In this document: piece by piece, positions 24,163 through 35,057 of the stretch | Position numbering within the stretch: position 1 is the first letter of the stretch | Layout: each line of letters opens with the position of its first letter | Source: Rhodobacter maris | Lineage (GTDB): Bacteria; Pseudomonadota; Alphaproteobacteria; Rhodobacterales; Rhodobacteraceae | Direction of reading: 5' to 3' | NCBI RefSeq assembly: GCF_900217815.1 | Contig: NZ_OBMT01000001.1 | Location: 124,001 to 188,000 of the forward strand | DNA: 64,000 nucleotides | The notes under the pieces: model-generated | Told to the model about the DNA's origin: nothing | What the model saw: only the letters and a program-made list of their open reading frames with translations | Databases searched by the model: none | Position numbers and translations under genes: made by a program

Positions 24163-25614
24163 GTGAGTATGCAGAACCTCGATCTGAACGGCATGGACTA
24201 CCGCAAGGAAGTCGAACGCCTCTACGGTCTCGAATATGGGCGCCGGCTGGATGCCGCATTCCGGTTCGCGCTGCTCCTTGCGGGGGGCATTTCACTCTAT
24301 TTTTATACCGGCGAAGATCGCACCCTGTGGTGGATCGGCGGCCAGACAGTCCTGCATCTGCTGCATTTCACTTACCTGCGCACCCGCAAGAGCACTTGCA
24401 ACTTCCGTGAGGTAATGATCGCCGGCGTGACTTTCTGGGCGATCATCGCCGCCTTCATCTGGCTGCCGGCCTGGATGATCGTGCAGGAAGATCCGGCCTT
24501 GCGCATTGCCGGTGCCGCCGGGATCGGCGCGCTTCTGGTGTTCCTCATCCACCGCGCCGACCGGGTGCTTTCGGTGATGGTGGGCGAGGTCGCAGTGGTC
24601 GGCGTGGCGGTGGTCTGGATCCTCTATGCGACCCTGACCAAGGTCTCGGACCCGAGCGCGCAGGTTGGCGTGGCGCTGACCGGGGGCGGGCTGTGGTGCT
24701 ATTTCACTGTCACCATGTTCACCAACCGCCGGATCCGGATTGATGCGGAACGCGCCGCGCAACGCTCGGTACAGGCCCAGAAGATGGAGGCGATCGGCCA
24801 GCTCGCGGGGGGCGTTGCCCATGATTTCAACAATATTCTGACCGCGGTGATCGGCAATCTCGACCTCTATCAGGACATTCCCGAACCTGTGGAGCGCGAT
24901 GCGCTGGTGCGCGAGGCGCGCCTTGCCGCCGTGCGTGCGGCCGATCTGGTGCAACAGCTTCTCGCCTATGCGCGCCGTTCGCCGATGCAGGTGGCGCGGC
25001 GTGACGTGGGGGCATTGATCGAGCAATTGCAGGTGCTGACCCGGCGGCTTCTGCCCGCGACGATCTCGCAAAGCTTCGAGGCGCCGCGCGATCCGCTCTG
25101 GGTGGCGCTTGACGAAAGCCAGTTTCTCACCGCGCTCGTCAATCTCGTGGTCAATGCCCGCGATGCGATGCCCGATGGCGGCACGCTGCGGGTGACGACG
25201 CGGCCCGTGCACCTTTTCACCGATGATCCGCAGCCCGATGGCAGTGTGTTGCCGGCGGGCGCTTACGCCGAGGTGACGGTGGCCGATACCGGTTCCGGTA
25301 TCCCGCCCGAGATCCTGCGCCGCGTCACAGAACCGTTTTTCACCACCAAGGCGGTGGGCCAGGGCTCGGGGCTCGGGCTCAGCATGGTGGAAGGTTTCGT
25401 GCGCCAGTCGGGCGGAATGCTCTCGATCGAATCCTCTGATGAAGGCACGGCAATGCATCTGTTGCTGCCGATCGCCGCCCCGGAAGATACGCCCTGTCCG
25501 GGACCGGGCCCTGGCATCGACGATCTGCGCAGCGCTCTCCCGCCAGAGGCGGGCGCCCCGGCCCGCGGCGCTCTCCCCCCTCGCAGTGACGGGGGCATAC
25601 GCCATATCGCCTGA
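24163..25614 (+). CDS. Membrane histidine kinase
   Basis: The 483-residue protein has about six N-terminal membrane helices (35-205), followed by a dimerisation/phosphoacceptor helix with the H box [16 protein letters not shown]. The ATP-binding domain contains N box [11 protein letters not shown]1 DTGSGI, F box EPFFTTK and G2 GSGLGLSMV. The H box is of the AHDFNN type usual in hybrid kinases, but no receiver domain follows; only a 40-residue proline-rich tail does. No response regulator gene is adjacent. The start may be GTG 24163 or ATG 24169, and no clear ribosome site distinguishes them. The sensed signal is unknown. Confidence 0.9.
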   Translation: MSMQNLDLNGMDYRKEVERLYGLEYGRRLDAAFRFALLLAGGISLYFYTGEDRTLWWIGGQTVLHLLHFTYLRTRKSTCNFREVMIAGVTFWAIIAAFIWLPAWMIVQEDPALRIAGAAGIGALLVFLIHRADRVLSVMVGEVAVVGVAVVWILYATLTKVSDPSAQVGVALTGGGLWCYFTVTMFTNRRIRIDAERAAQRSVQAQKMEAIGQLAGGVAHDFNNILTAVIGNLDLYQDIPEPVERDALVREARLAAVRAADLVQQLLAYARRSPMQVARRDVGALIEQLQVLTRRLLPATISQSFEAPRDPLWVALDESQFLTALVNLVVNARDAMPDGGTLRVTTRPVHLFTDDPQPDGSVLPAGAYAEVTVADTGSGIPPEILRRVTEPFFTTKAVGQGSGLGLSMVEGFVRQSGGMLSIESSDEGTAMHLLLPIAAPEDTPCPGPGPGIDDLRSALPPEAGAPARGALPPRSDGGIRHIA

Positions 25615-25689
25615 ACCGATTTTCGCGCCTCGACCGGACTGGCCTTTTGGGGGCTTTTCATTTGCGCCATCTCCCGGCATAGTTGCGCC

Positions 25690-25782
25690 ATGACACGGAT
25701 GACGATCAGCCTTGCCTGCACCGGGGGCGCGCCTGCGCCCATGAGTCCCGTGTCCGGTCTCCTTCTTCTGAGCCTGCTCTGA
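25690..25782 (+). CDS. leuL: leuA leader peptide (leucine-rich)
   Basis: A 30-codon reading frame begins with ATG at 25690 (or the in-frame ATG at 25699) and ends in GLLLLSLL just before TGA. Six of its last seven residues are leucine. It lies 130 bases before leuA and the final codons form part of a hairpin. This is the classic layout of an amino-acid-responsive attenuator. I know of no database entry for this peptide, and the call rests on sequence and position. Confidence 0.75.
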   Translation: MTRMTISLACTGGAPAPMSPVSGLLLLSLL

Positions 25783-25858
25783 GCGTGCCCACGGGCGCGA
25801 CCGCTCAGAGGTGACAGCGCCCGACCCGACCAGCCCACACGAAATGGCGAGAGGCTGG
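25777..25858 (+). promoter_or_regulatory. Predicted attenuator hairpins of the leuA leader
   Basis: Hairpin 1 has a 9-bp stem ctctgagcg/cgctcagag (25777-25785 with 25802-25810) that includes the last Leu codon and stop of the leader. Segment cgggcgc (25792-25798), in its loop, can instead pair with gcgcccg (25817-25823). A third stem ccagcc/ggctgg lies at 25830-25858. A ribosome stalled on the Leu codons would block hairpin 1 and favour the alternative. No U tract follows, so the output mode is uncertain. Confidence 0.55.
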
Positions 25859-25914
25859 CATTCGGGGCCAACGGAAGCTAAGACACACCTATCCCACGAG
25901 ACCGAGACAGACCC

Positions 25915-27474
25915 ATGACCGACAAATCCCGCGTTCTGATTTTTGACACCACCCTGCGCGACGGCGAACAATCCCCCGGCGCCACCATGACCCATGACGA
26001 AAAGCTCGAAATTGCGATGCTGCTCGACGAGATGGGGGTCGATATCATCGAGGCCGGCTTCCCGATCGCGTCCGAAGGCGATTTCGAGGCGGTCTCCGAC
26101 ATCGCCAAAGCGTCGAAGAATTCCGTCATCGCCGGGCTCTCGCGCGCCAATTACAAAGATATCGACCGTTGCTGGGAGGCGGTAAAACACGCCGCGCAGC
26201 CCCGCATCCACACCTTCATCGGCACCTCGCCGCTGCACCGGGGCATCACCAATCTCGATCCCGAGGAAATGCTGACCCGCATCCATGACACCGTCACCCA
26301 TGCCCGCAATCTGTGCGACAACGTGCAATGGTCAGCGATGGATGCAATCCGCACCGAGCGCGATTACCTCTGCCGCGTCGTCGAATGCGCGATCAAGGCG
26401 GGCGCCACCACGATCAACATCCCCGACACCGTGGGCTACACCCTGCCCTCGGAAAGCGCCGACATCATCGCCATGCTGCTCGAAAAGGTGCCGGGCGCGG
26501 ATGACGTGATCTTCGCCACCCATTGCCACAACGACCTCGGCATGGCGACGGCGAATGCGCTCGCCGCCGTTTCCGCGGGTGCCCGCCAGATCGAATGCAC
26601 GATCAATGGCTTGGGCGAGCGCGCGGGCAATACTGCGCTCGAAGAAGTCGTGATGGCACTCAAGGTGCGCCGCGATCTGATGCCCTATCAGACCGGCATC
26701 GACACCACCAAGATCATGCACCTCTCGCGCCGTGTGGCGCAGGTTTCGGGCTTCCCGGTGCAGTTCAACAAGGCGATCGTCGGCAAGAACGCCTTCTTGC
26801 ACGAGTCGGGCATCCATCAGGATGGCGTGCTGAAAAACGTCGAAACCTTCGAGATCATGAAGCCCGCCGATATCGGCATCACCGAGACCAATATCGCGAT
26901 GGGCAAGCATTCGGGCCGCGCCGCGCTGCGCACCAAGCTGCGCGATCTGGGCTTTGATCTCGCCGACAACCAGCTCAACGACGTCTTCGTGCGGTTCAAG
27001 GCGCTCGCCGACCGCAAGAAGGAAATCTATGACGACGACCTGATCGCGCTGATGACCGACAGCGCCGCCAATACCGACAGCGATTATCTGCAGGTGAAAT
27101 GGCTGCGCGTGACCTGCGGCTCGGACGGGCAGGAAGCGGAGCTGAAACTGCTCGTCGACGGGGCGGAGAAATCCGCGCGCGTGCCGGGCGACGGGCCGGT
27201 GGATGCCTGCTTCAAGGCGGTCAAGGCGATCTATCCGACCCGCGCGCATCTGAAGCTCTATCAGGTCCATGCCGTGACCGAGGGCACCGATGCGCAGGCC
27301 ACGGTTTCGGTGCGGCTCGAGGAAGACGGGCGCATCGTCACCGGCTCGGCGGCGGATACCGACACCATCCTCGCCTCGGTCAAGGCCTATGTCGGCGCGC
27401 TCAACCGGCTGCGCGTGCGCAGCCAGAAAACTGCCCCCGATGCGGATGTGAAATCGATCAGCTACAAGCTCTGA
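25915..27474 (+). CDS. leuA: 2-Isopropylmalate synthase
   Basis: The 519-residue enzyme condenses acetyl-CoA with 2-oxoisovalerate in the first committed step of leucine synthesis. The TIM barrel begins with TTLRDGEQSPG and carries the metal-binding HCHNDLGMATAN segment near residue 203. A linker and the C-terminal leucine-binding regulatory domain (about 395-500) follow, so feedback inhibition is likely. The length is normal for the class I enzyme. Upstream is a leader peptide rich in leucine codons, and downstream is a hairpin terminator. Confidence 0.97.
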   Translation: MTDKSRVLIFDTTLRDGEQSPGATMTHDEKLEIAMLLDEMGVDIIEAGFPIASEGDFEAVSDIAKASKNSVIAGLSRANYKDIDRCWEAVKHAAQPRIHTFIGTSPLHRGITNLDPEEMLTRIHDTVTHARNLCDNVQWSAMDAIRTERDYLCRVVECAIKAGATTINIPDTVGYTLPSESADIIAMLLEKVPGADDVIFATHCHNDLGMATANALAAVSAGARQIECTINGLGERAGNTALEEVVMALKVRRDLMPYQTGIDTTKIMHLSRRVAQVSGFPVQFNKAIVGKNAFLHESGIHQDGVLKNVETFEIMKPADIGITETNIAMGKHSGRAALRTKLRDLGFDLADNQLNDVFVRFKALADRKKEIYDDDLIALMTDSAANTDSDYLQVKWLRVTCGSDGQEAELKLLVDGAEKSARVPGDGPVDACFKAVKAIYPTRAHLKLYQVHAVTEGTDAQATVSVRLEEDGRIVTGSAADTDTILASVKAYVGALNRLRVRSQKTAPDADVKSISYKL

Positions 27475-27491
27475 TCTGGTGCAAATCTGTC

Positions 27492-27515
27492 CGGGCGCTC
27501 CTGCGGGGGCGCCCG
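27492..27515 (+). terminator. Hairpin terminator after leuA
   Basis: Stem cgggcgc/gcgcccg (7 bp) around tcctgcgggg lies 18 bases after the leuA stop. Only a weak T-rich run follows. The rest of the gap to mreB (27516-27756) holds the presumed mre promoter but no gene. Confidence 0.5.
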
Positions 27516-27693
27516 TCGCTTGGGGTGCGAGAAACCGCACACGAACTCGTGAGATGTTGCAAAACTGATAGTTTTACCGCATCCGGGCACAGAGCCTCTC
27601 GATAAAGATCGCAGATCTGCAGGCCCTTCGCGGATTGCCGCCACCCCTGCGCGGCGCTTTCGGGAATCGTCTTTCCCCAAAGCGCGGCTTTGA

Positions 27694-28791
<1,098 letters not shown>

Positions 28792-28849
28792 CGCCCCGCG
28801 CGCCTGCTGCCGACCCGCACCTGCCGTCGAGAACTGACCGGAGGTTTCC

Positions 28850-29764
28850 GTGGCGAAAGACCGTGACGAAGACTATGCCGGACCGCTGCGCCGCATCCTG
28901 ATTGCGGTGCTTGCCCTTGTGCTGGCCGTCACCTTCCTCGCCTGGCGCATCGACAGCGTGCGGGTGGAGCGGTTGCGCGCGACATTCATCGACCGCTTCG
29001 TGCCCACTTTCGACTGGGCGATGGTGCCGGTGACGAAAGCGCTGAGCATGGTCGAAGGGTTCCAGAGCTACGCGCGTATCTACGAGCAAAATCAAGAGCT
29101 TCGGCGCGAACTTCAGCAGATGAAGGCGTGGAAGGAAGCGGCCGTTCAGCTGGAGCAGCAAAACGCCAAGCTGCTGGCGCAAAACCAGGTGCGGCTTGAC
29201 CCCAAGCTGACTTCCGTCTCCGGCGTGGTGCTGGCGGATTCGGGCTCGCCCTTCCGGCAATCGGTGCTGCTCAATGTCGGCGCGCGCGACGGCATCGTCG
29301 ATGGCTGGGCGACGATGGACGGGCTCGGCCTTGTCGGCCGTATCTCGGGAGTGGGCAAATCCACCTGCCGGGTGGTGCTGCTGACCGATACCGCCTCGCG
29401 CGTACCGGTGACGATCCAGCCTTCCGGGCAACGCGCCATGCTCACAGGCGACAATTCGATGCTGCCGCCGCTCGATTTCCTTGAAAACCCCGATCTTGTG
29501 CGCCCGGGGGACCGGGTGGTGAGTTCGGGCGACGGCGGGGTGTTCCCCGCCGGGCTGCTGGTGGGTCAGGTCGTGCAGGGCCAGGACCGGCGGCTGCGGG
29601 TGATGCTCGCCGCCGATTACGAACGGCTGGATTTCCTGCGCGTGCTGCGCTCGCATCCGGCCGAGAAGATCACCGATATCGGTCCGCTCGTCGCGCCTTC
29701 CGAGACACCGCTGCCGGCCGAGAGCGATGATGCGCCCGAGGCCGCCGGGGGCAGCGATGGTTGA
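28850..29764 (+). CDS. mreC: Rod-shape-determining protein MreC
   Basis: The 304-residue bitopic protein has a membrane helix at about residues 15-35, a coiled coil at about 65-110 (QNQELRRELQQMKAWKEAA), and a periplasmic beta-rich domain with VNVGARDG-like and GVGKSTCRVVLLTD segments. It links MreB to periplasmic wall enzymes. The start is GTG at 28850 preceded by CGGAGG. The 3' end overlaps mreD by 8 bases. A Pro/Glu/Ala-rich tail follows the domain. Confidence 0.93.
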   Translation: MAKDRDEDYAGPLRRILIAVLALVLAVTFLAWRIDSVRVERLRATFIDRFVPTFDWAMVPVTKALSMVEGFQSYARIYEQNQELRRELQQMKAWKEAAVQLEQQNAKLLAQNQVRLDPKLTSVSGVVLADSGSPFRQSVLLNVGARDGIVDGWATMDGLGLVGRISGVGKSTCRVVLLTDTASRVPVTIQPSGQRAMLTGDNSMLPPLDFLENPDLVRPGDRVVSSGDGGVFPAGLLVGQVVQGQDRRLRVMLAADYERLDFLRVLRSHPAEKITDIGPLVAPSETPLPAESDDAPEAAGGSDG

Positions 29765-30296
29765 CCCGATCACCTCGCGCCGCGTTCTGCACATGGGGCT
29801 TTACACCGGGCTCGTACTGATCGTGATGTTCTTGCGGATGCTGCCGATCAATCCGGTATCCGATGGCATCCCCGGACCGGATCTGACGCTGGCGCTCACC
29901 CTTGCCTGGGTGATGCGCCGCCCCGATTACCTGCCCGCGGTGCTGATCGTTGCGGTATTCCTGCTCGAAGACCTGATGTACTGGCGCCCGGTCGGGCTCT
30001 GGGCGCTGATCGTGCTCTTCGGCACCGAGTTCCTGCGTGCGCGCGAGGAGGCCTCGCGCGATCTGCCTTTCGCGCTCGAAATGGTGCTCGTCGGCGGCGT
30101 GATGGTGGCCATGCAGGTGCTGGACCGCTTTATCCTCGGGCTGCTGATGGTCGACCAGCCGCCGCTCGGGCGCGAACTTCTGCGGCTGCTGATCACGCTA
30201 ATCTCTTATCCTTTCGTCGTCGCCCTCTCGCTGCTGGCCTTCGGTCTGCGCCGCGCCGCCACCGGCGAAGTGGACGACTTCGGCCGACCGATCTGA
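29757..30296 (+). CDS. mreD: Rod-shape-determining protein MreD
   Basis: The 179-residue hydrophobic protein with five or six membrane helices fits the poorly conserved MreD family in length, hydropathy and position between mreC and pbp2. The ATG at 29757 overlaps the mreC stop by 8 bases, suggesting translational coupling. It is assigned mainly by context and profile. Confidence 0.88.
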   Translation: MVDPITSRRVLHMGLYTGLVLIVMFLRMLPINPVSDGIPGPDLTLALTLAWVMRRPDYLPAVLIVAVFLLEDLMYWRPVGLWALIVLFGTEFLRAREEASRDLPFALEMVLVGGVMVAMQVLDRFILGLLMVDQPPLGRELLRLLITLISYPFVVALSLLAFGLRRAATGEVDDFGRPI

Positions 30297-30305
30297 GGGG
30301 GAGGC

Positions 30306-32237
30306 ATGGCACTTCGTCACCGCACCACCGCCGCCGTGCAGGCCAGCCGCACCACGATCACCCGACGCGGGCTGCTGCTCGGGGTCGCGCAGGTTGCGGT
30401 GGCGGCTACGCTCGGGCTCCGGATGCGCCATATGCAGCTTGAACAGGCCGACGAATACCGCCTGCTCGCCGAGGGGAATTCGGTCAAGATCCGCCTCATC
30501 CCGCCCGCGCGCGGGCTGATCTATGACCGCAACGGCGTGCTGATTGCCGGCAACGAACAGAATTACCGCGTGACGATGACGCGCGAGGATGCCGAGGATG
30601 TGGAACGCGAACTGGCCGATCTGCGCCGGCTCATCCCGATCAGCGACACCGATGCGGAAGAGCTTCTGGGCGAACTCAAGCGCCGCCCGCCCAATGCGCC
30701 GATCACGCTCGCCGACCGGCTGAGCTGGCAGGAGTTTTCCCGCGTCGCTGTGAACGCGCCCGCGCTGGCGGGTGTCTCGCCCGAGGTCGGGCTCTCGCGC
30801 TACTATCCGCACGGGCCCGATTTCGCGCATGTGCTGGGCTATGTCGGTCCGGTATCGGATTATGACCTCTCGAAGCTCGAAAACCCCGATCCGCTTCTGC
30901 GGATCCCCCGCTTCCAGCTTGGCAAATCCGGCATCGAGGCAAAGCTCGAGGATGAGCTGCGCGGCCGGGCCGGGCAGCGCCGGGTGGAAGTGAACTCCGC
31001 CGGGCGCGAGATGCGCGAGCTTGACCGGCGCGAGGGCGAGCCCGGTACGGCGTTGCAACTCACGCTTGACACGCGGCTGCAGAATTTCGCCCTCGCCCGG
31101 CTAGGCTCGGAGAGCGCCGCAACGGTGGTGATGGATGTGACGAACGGCGACATCCTCGCCATTGCCTCGGCCCCCTCGTTTGATCCGAACCTTTTCGTGC
31201 GCGGTATTTCCGGCAAGGATTACAAGGCGCTGATGGAGAACGACCACCGCCCGCTCGCCGACAAGACGGTACAGGGCCTCTACCCGCCCGGCTCCACCTT
31301 CAAAATGGTCACGCTGCTCGCCGCACTCGAGGCGGGGGTGATCTCACATGAAGATACGGTGCGTTGCCCCGGTTACATCGAGGTCGGCGGACGGCGTTTC
31401 AACTGCTGGAAACGCGGCGGGCATGGCCGGCTCAACGCCTGGCAAAGCCTCGAGCAAAGCTGCGACGTGTTCTATTACGAGGTGTCGCAGAAGGTCGGCA
31501 TCGAGGCGATGTCGGCGATGGCGCGCCGGCTCGGCATCGGCGTGCGCCATGATCTGCCGATGTCGGCTGTGGCCGAGGGCAATGCGCCGACGAAAGACTG
31601 GAAACTGGCCCGTTTCGGTAAGGACTGGCAGATCGGCGACACGATCAACGCCTCGATCGGTCAGGGCTATGTGCTCGCCTCGCCCTTGCAACTCGCGGTG
31701 ATGACGGCGCGCGTGGCGACCGGCCGCGCCATCGCGCCGCGGCTCGTACGGGCGCGTGACGGGGTTGAGGTGCCGGTGGCCGAGGCGCCCGAACTGGGAC
31801 TTGAGGCGTCCCATCTGGGGCTCGCGCGCAAGGGCATGTGGGCGGTGGTGAACGGATCGCACGGCACGGCACGGCGCGCGATGGTGGCGATGGCGGAATG
31901 GGAGATGGCGGGCAAGAGCGGCACCTCGCAGGTGCGCTCGACCGTGGTGAACAACGCCGCTGTGCCGTGGATCCAGCGCGATCACGCACTTTTCGTCTGC
32001 TATGGCCCTGTCGAAAACCCGAAATATGCCGTCTCGGTGATCGTCGAACATGGCGGCGGCGGCGGGGCCACCGCGGCGCCGATCGCGCGCGACGTGCTGC
32101 TGTTCGCTTTGGCAGGCGGGCTGCCGCCGCTTGCCGCCTACCCGTCGAACCAGCGCGAGCAGATCCGTACACGTTTCGACGCCCTCGAGTTGATCGACCC
32201 CGCCACCATCGCGCCGCCTGCGCGCAGCCGGGCGTGA
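30306..32237 (+). CDS. mrdA: Penicillin-binding protein 2 (elongation transpeptidase)
   Basis: The 643-residue class B penicillin-binding protein has one N-terminal membrane helix, the pedestal domain beginning with PARGLIYDRNG, and a transpeptidase domain with the three active-site motifs: SxxK as S330TFK, SxD as SCD in LEQSCDVFYYE, and KSGT in AGKSGTSQV (the common KTGT variant). It cross-links peptidoglycan in the rod complex with RodA. The gene starts 9 bases after mreD and is followed 9 bases later by rodA. Confidence 0.96.
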   Translation: MALRHRTTAAVQASRTTITRRGLLLGVAQVAVAATLGLRMRHMQLEQADEYRLLAEGNSVKIRLIPPARGLIYDRNGVLIAGNEQNYRVTMTREDAEDVERELADLRRLIPISDTDAEELLGELKRRPPNAPITLADRLSWQEFSRVAVNAPALAGVSPEVGLSRYYPHGPDFAHVLGYVGPVSDYDLSKLENPDPLLRIPRFQLGKSGIEAKLEDELRGRAGQRRVEVNSAGREMRELDRREGEPGTALQLTLDTRLQNFALARLGSESAATVVMDVTNGDILAIASAPSFDPNLFVRGISGKDYKALMENDHRPLADKTVQGLYPPGSTFKMVTLLAALEAGVISHEDTVRCPGYIEVGGRRFNCWKRGGHGRLNAWQSLEQSCDVFYYEVSQKVGIEAMSAMARRLGIGVRHDLPMSAVAEGNAPTKDWKLARFGKDWQIGDTINASIGQGYVLASPLQLAVMTARVATGRAIAPRLVRARDGVEVPVAEAPELGLEASHLGLARKGMWAVVNGSHGTARRAMVAMAEWEMAGKSGTSQVRSTVVNNAAVPWIQRDHALFVCYGPVENPKYAVSVIVEHGGGGGATAAPIARDVLLFALAGGLPPLAAYPSNQREQIRTRFDALELIDPATIAPPARSRA

Positions 32238-32246
32238 GGAGGCGCG

Positions 32247-33386
32247 ATGTCCTATCTCGAAAGCAATCTGAAAACGATGCCGGTCGGCCCGGCCAAAATT
32301 CTCTATCTGAACTGGCCTCTGATCATCCTGCTGACGGCCGTCGCCTGCGCGGGGTTCCTGATGCTCTATTCGGTTGCCGGCGGCGATCTGGAGACCTGGG
32401 CCGAACCGCAGATGAAACGCTTCGGCGTCGGTATGGCGACCATGCTCGTGGTGGGGCTCACCCCGATCTGGTTTTGGCGCAATGTCTCGGCGCTGGCTTA
32501 CGTGATCGCGCTTGTGCTCCTTGTCGCGGTGGAGTTTTTTGGCGCGATCGGCATGGGAGCGCAGCGCTGGCTTGAAATCGGGCCGCTCAGGATTCAGCCC
32601 TCAGAGCTGATGAAAATCGCCATCGTCATGTTGCTCGCGGCCTATTACGACTGGCTGCCGGTCAATAAGGTCTCGCATCCGCTCTGGGTCGCGATCCCGG
32701 TGGTGCTGATCCTGATGCCCACCTTTCTCGTGCTGACTCAGCCAGACCTCGGCACCGCGGTGATGCTCGTGCTGGGCGGCGGTTTCGTGATGTTCGCGGC
32801 GGGCGTGAGTTTGTGGTATTTCGGCACGGTGATTGCGATGGTCGTTGGCCTCGTCTTCACAGTGATAGAGAGCCGCGGCACCTCCTGGCAGCTTCTGCAC
32901 GAATACCAGTTCAAGCGCATCGACACGTTTCTCGATCCCGCCGCCGATCCGCTCGGCGCGGGCTATAACATCATGCAGGCGCAGATCGCACTCGGCTCGG
33001 GCGGCTGGTCGGGGCGCGGCTTCATGCAGGGCACGCAGAGCCATCTGAACTTCCTGCCGGAAAAACACACCGACTTCATCTTCACCACGCTCGCCGAAGA
33101 GTTTGGCTTTGTCGGCGCCTTCGGGCTCTTGATGCTCTATGTCGGCATCATCGCCTTCGCCACCTATACCGCGCTGGCCACGAAGGACCGCTATGCCTCG
33201 CTCGTCTCGCTCGGCGTCGCCGGAACCTTCTTCTTTTTCTTCGCGATCAACATGGCGATGGTGATGGGGCTGATGCCCGTGGTCGGCGTGCCGTTGCCGC
33301 TTGTGAGCTATGGCGGCACCGCAATGATGATCCTGCTTGCCGCCTTCGGGCTCGTGCAAAGCGCCCATGTCCACCGCCCGAGGTAA
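32247..33386 (+). CDS. rodA: Peptidoglycan glycosyltransferase RodA
   Basis: The 379-residue SEDS-family polytopic protein has about ten membrane helices. Conserved segments include the catalytic-loop GYNIMQAQIALGSGGWSGRG region, the FLPEKHTDFIF motif with the family Asp, and the C-terminal GVPLPLVSYGGTAMM. It polymerises lipid II glycan strands as partner of PBP2. The stop codon overlaps the ATG of the next gene. Confidence 0.97.
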   Translation: MSYLESNLKTMPVGPAKILYLNWPLIILLTAVACAGFLMLYSVAGGDLETWAEPQMKRFGVGMATMLVVGLTPIWFWRNVSALAYVIALVLLVAVEFFGAIGMGAQRWLEIGPLRIQPSELMKIAIVMLLAAYYDWLPVNKVSHPLWVAIPVVLILMPTFLVLTQPDLGTAVMLVLGGGFVMFAAGVSLWYFGTVIAMVVGLVFTVIESRGTSWQLLHEYQFKRIDTFLDPAADPLGAGYNIMQAQIALGSGGWSGRGFMQGTQSHLNFLPEKHTDFIFTTLAEEFGFVGAFGLLMLYVGIIAFATYTALATKDRYASLVSLGVAGTFFFFFAINMAMVMGLMPVVGVPLPLVSYGGTAMMILLAAFGLVQSAHVHRPR

Positions 33387-34327
33387 TGATGCTGAAACTC
33401 CTCTTCGCCGACCGGATCGAAAACTGGCCCGCCTATGAGCCCGCGCTGAAATCCGCGCTTGCCGAGATGGGCATCGCGGCCGAGATCCTGCTGCCCCCCG
33501 CCGATCCGGGGGCGATCGACTATATCGTCTATTCCCCCCGCGGCCCGGTGCAGGATTTCACCGCTTATACGCGCACGAAAGCCGTGCTGAATCTCTGGGC
33601 CGGAGTGGAACGCGTGGTCGGCAACCCGACACTGACCCAGCCGCTCTGCCGCATGGTCGACGAGGGGCTCGAGCGCGGCATGGTCGAATGGGTGACGGGC
33701 CATGTACTGCGCGCCCATCTCGATATCGACTTTTTCCTTGCGCATCAGGATGGCGTCTGGCGACAGGCAGGCCATGTGCCCCCGCTCGCGCGCGACCGCT
33801 CGGTGGTGGTGCTCGGCCTCGGCGCGCTTGGCGGCGCCTGCGCCACCACGCTCGCGTCGCTTGGCTTTGCCGTCACCGGCTGGAGCCGCACCCCCAAAAC
33901 GCTTGCGGGTGTTACGTGCCTCTCCGGCCCCGAGGGGCTGCGCGCAGCGCTCGGCCGCGCCCAGATCCTCGTCACCGTGCTGCCCAACACCCCTGAAACG
34001 ACGGATCTGCTAAATCGCGAAACGCTCGCGCTGATGCCGCGTGGCGCGGTGATCCTGAACCCCGGTCGCGGCACGCTGATCGACGACGCGGCGCTTCTTG
34101 CCGCGCTGGACACGGGCCGGATCGCCCATGCCACGCTCGATGTGTTCCGGGTGGAGCCGCTGCCCCCCGATCACCCATATTGGGCGCACCCCAAGGTGAC
34201 CGTCACCCCGCATATCGCCGCCGAAACACGCCCGGCCTCGGCCGCCCGGGTGATTGCTGAAAACATCCGCCGCTTCGAGGCGGGCGAGACGCCGCTCCAT
34301 CTCGTCGACCGCGCGCGAGGCTATTGA
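33386..34327 (+). CDS. ghrA: D-isomer 2-hydroxyacid dehydrogenase (glyoxylate/hydroxypyruvate reductase A type)
   Basis: The 313-residue NAD(P)-dependent dehydrogenase has a nucleotide-binding motif VVVLGLGALGGACA near residue 138 and the catalytic Arg/Glu/His set in LNPGRGTLIDD, LDVFRVEPLP and VTPHIAAETRP. The layout matches GhrA, which reduces glyoxylate and hydroxypyruvate. The start overlaps the rodA stop (TAATG), so it shares the shape-gene transcript though its role is unrelated. An ATG one codon later is an alternative start. Confidence 0.88.
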   Translation: MMLKLLFADRIENWPAYEPALKSALAEMGIAAEILLPPADPGAIDYIVYSPRGPVQDFTAYTRTKAVLNLWAGVERVVGNPTLTQPLCRMVDEGLERGMVEWVTGHVLRAHLDIDFFLAHQDGVWRQAGHVPPLARDRSVVVLGLGALGGACATTLASLGFAVTGWSRTPKTLAGVTCLSGPEGLRAALGRAQILVTVLPNTPETTDLLNRETLALMPRGAVILNPGRGTLIDDAALLAALDTGRIAHATLDVFRVEPLPPDHPYWAHPKVTVTPHIAAETRPASAARVIAENIRRFEAGETPLHLVDRARGY

Positions 34328-34349
34328 GGGCGAGGGGGGCGCTGCCCGC

Positions 34350-35057
34350 TCAGAGCCGGGGCACCGGCACGCCAAGCTGCGCGCAAAGCGCCGAAAAAGG
34401 CGCCGCGAGACCCGACCAATCGGCCGCGCGCGCGGCAAAAAGCGTCGCCTGGCTCTGGTGAATGAGCCCGTCCGAGAGGATCTTCAGGTGATTGGCGCGC
34501 AGGGTCTCGCCCGAAGAGGTGATGTCCGCCACCGCCTCCGCGGTGAGGTTCTTCACCGTGCCCTCGGTCGCGCCCTGACTGTCCACCGATTGCCAATCCG
34601 CTACCCCTTCCTGCGCCAGAAACTCGCGCAGAAGCCGGTGGTATTTCGTGGCGATGCGCAGCCGGTGCCCATGCGCGGCGCGAAAGGCATGCGCGGCGGC
34701 ATCCAGATCTTCGAGCGTGTCGACATCCTCCCAGCAGGCGGGTACGGCGATGATCAGATCGGCATGGCCAAAGCCCATCGGCGCGAGGTCCGCGACCTGC
34801 CCCTGCCAGTCGGCGAGCTTTTCGCGCACAAGATCGGAACCGGTGACGCCCAGATGGATGCGCCCGGCGGCCAGTTCGCGCGGAATCTCTCCGGCAGACA
34901 GCAGAACGAGTTCCACCGCTTCCGCGCCCTCGACCGCGCCGGCATATTCCCGCTCCGAACCGGTGCGGCGCAGCGTGAGGCCCCGCGCGGCAAACCAGTC
35001 AAACGTCTGTTCCATCAGCCGCCCCTTGGAGGGCACGCCCAGTTTGATCGCGCTCAT
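34350..35057 (-). CDS. hisG: ATP phosphoribosyltransferase, short catalytic subunit
   Basis: The 235-residue protein is the short-form HisG, which lacks the C-terminal histidine-binding domain and depends on HisZ. It catalyses the first step of histidine synthesis, ATP plus PRPP to phosphoribosyl-ATP. The N-terminus IKLGVPSKGRLMEQT and the PRPP-binding SSGETLRANHLKIL are clear. The start codon overlaps the hisZ stop (ATGA). The two subunits form a hetero-octamer. Confidence 0.96.
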   Translation of the reverse strand: MSAIKLGVPSKGRLMEQTFDWFAARGLTLRRTGSEREYAGAVEGAEAVELVLLSAGEIPRELAAGRIHLGVTGSDLVREKLADWQGQVADLAPMGFGHADLIIAVPACWEDVDTLEDLDAAAHAFRAAHGHRLRIATKYHRLLREFLAQEGVADWQSVDSQGATEGTVKNLTAEAVADITSSGETLRANHLKILSDGLIHQSQATLFAARAADWSGLAAPFSALCAQLGVPVPRL

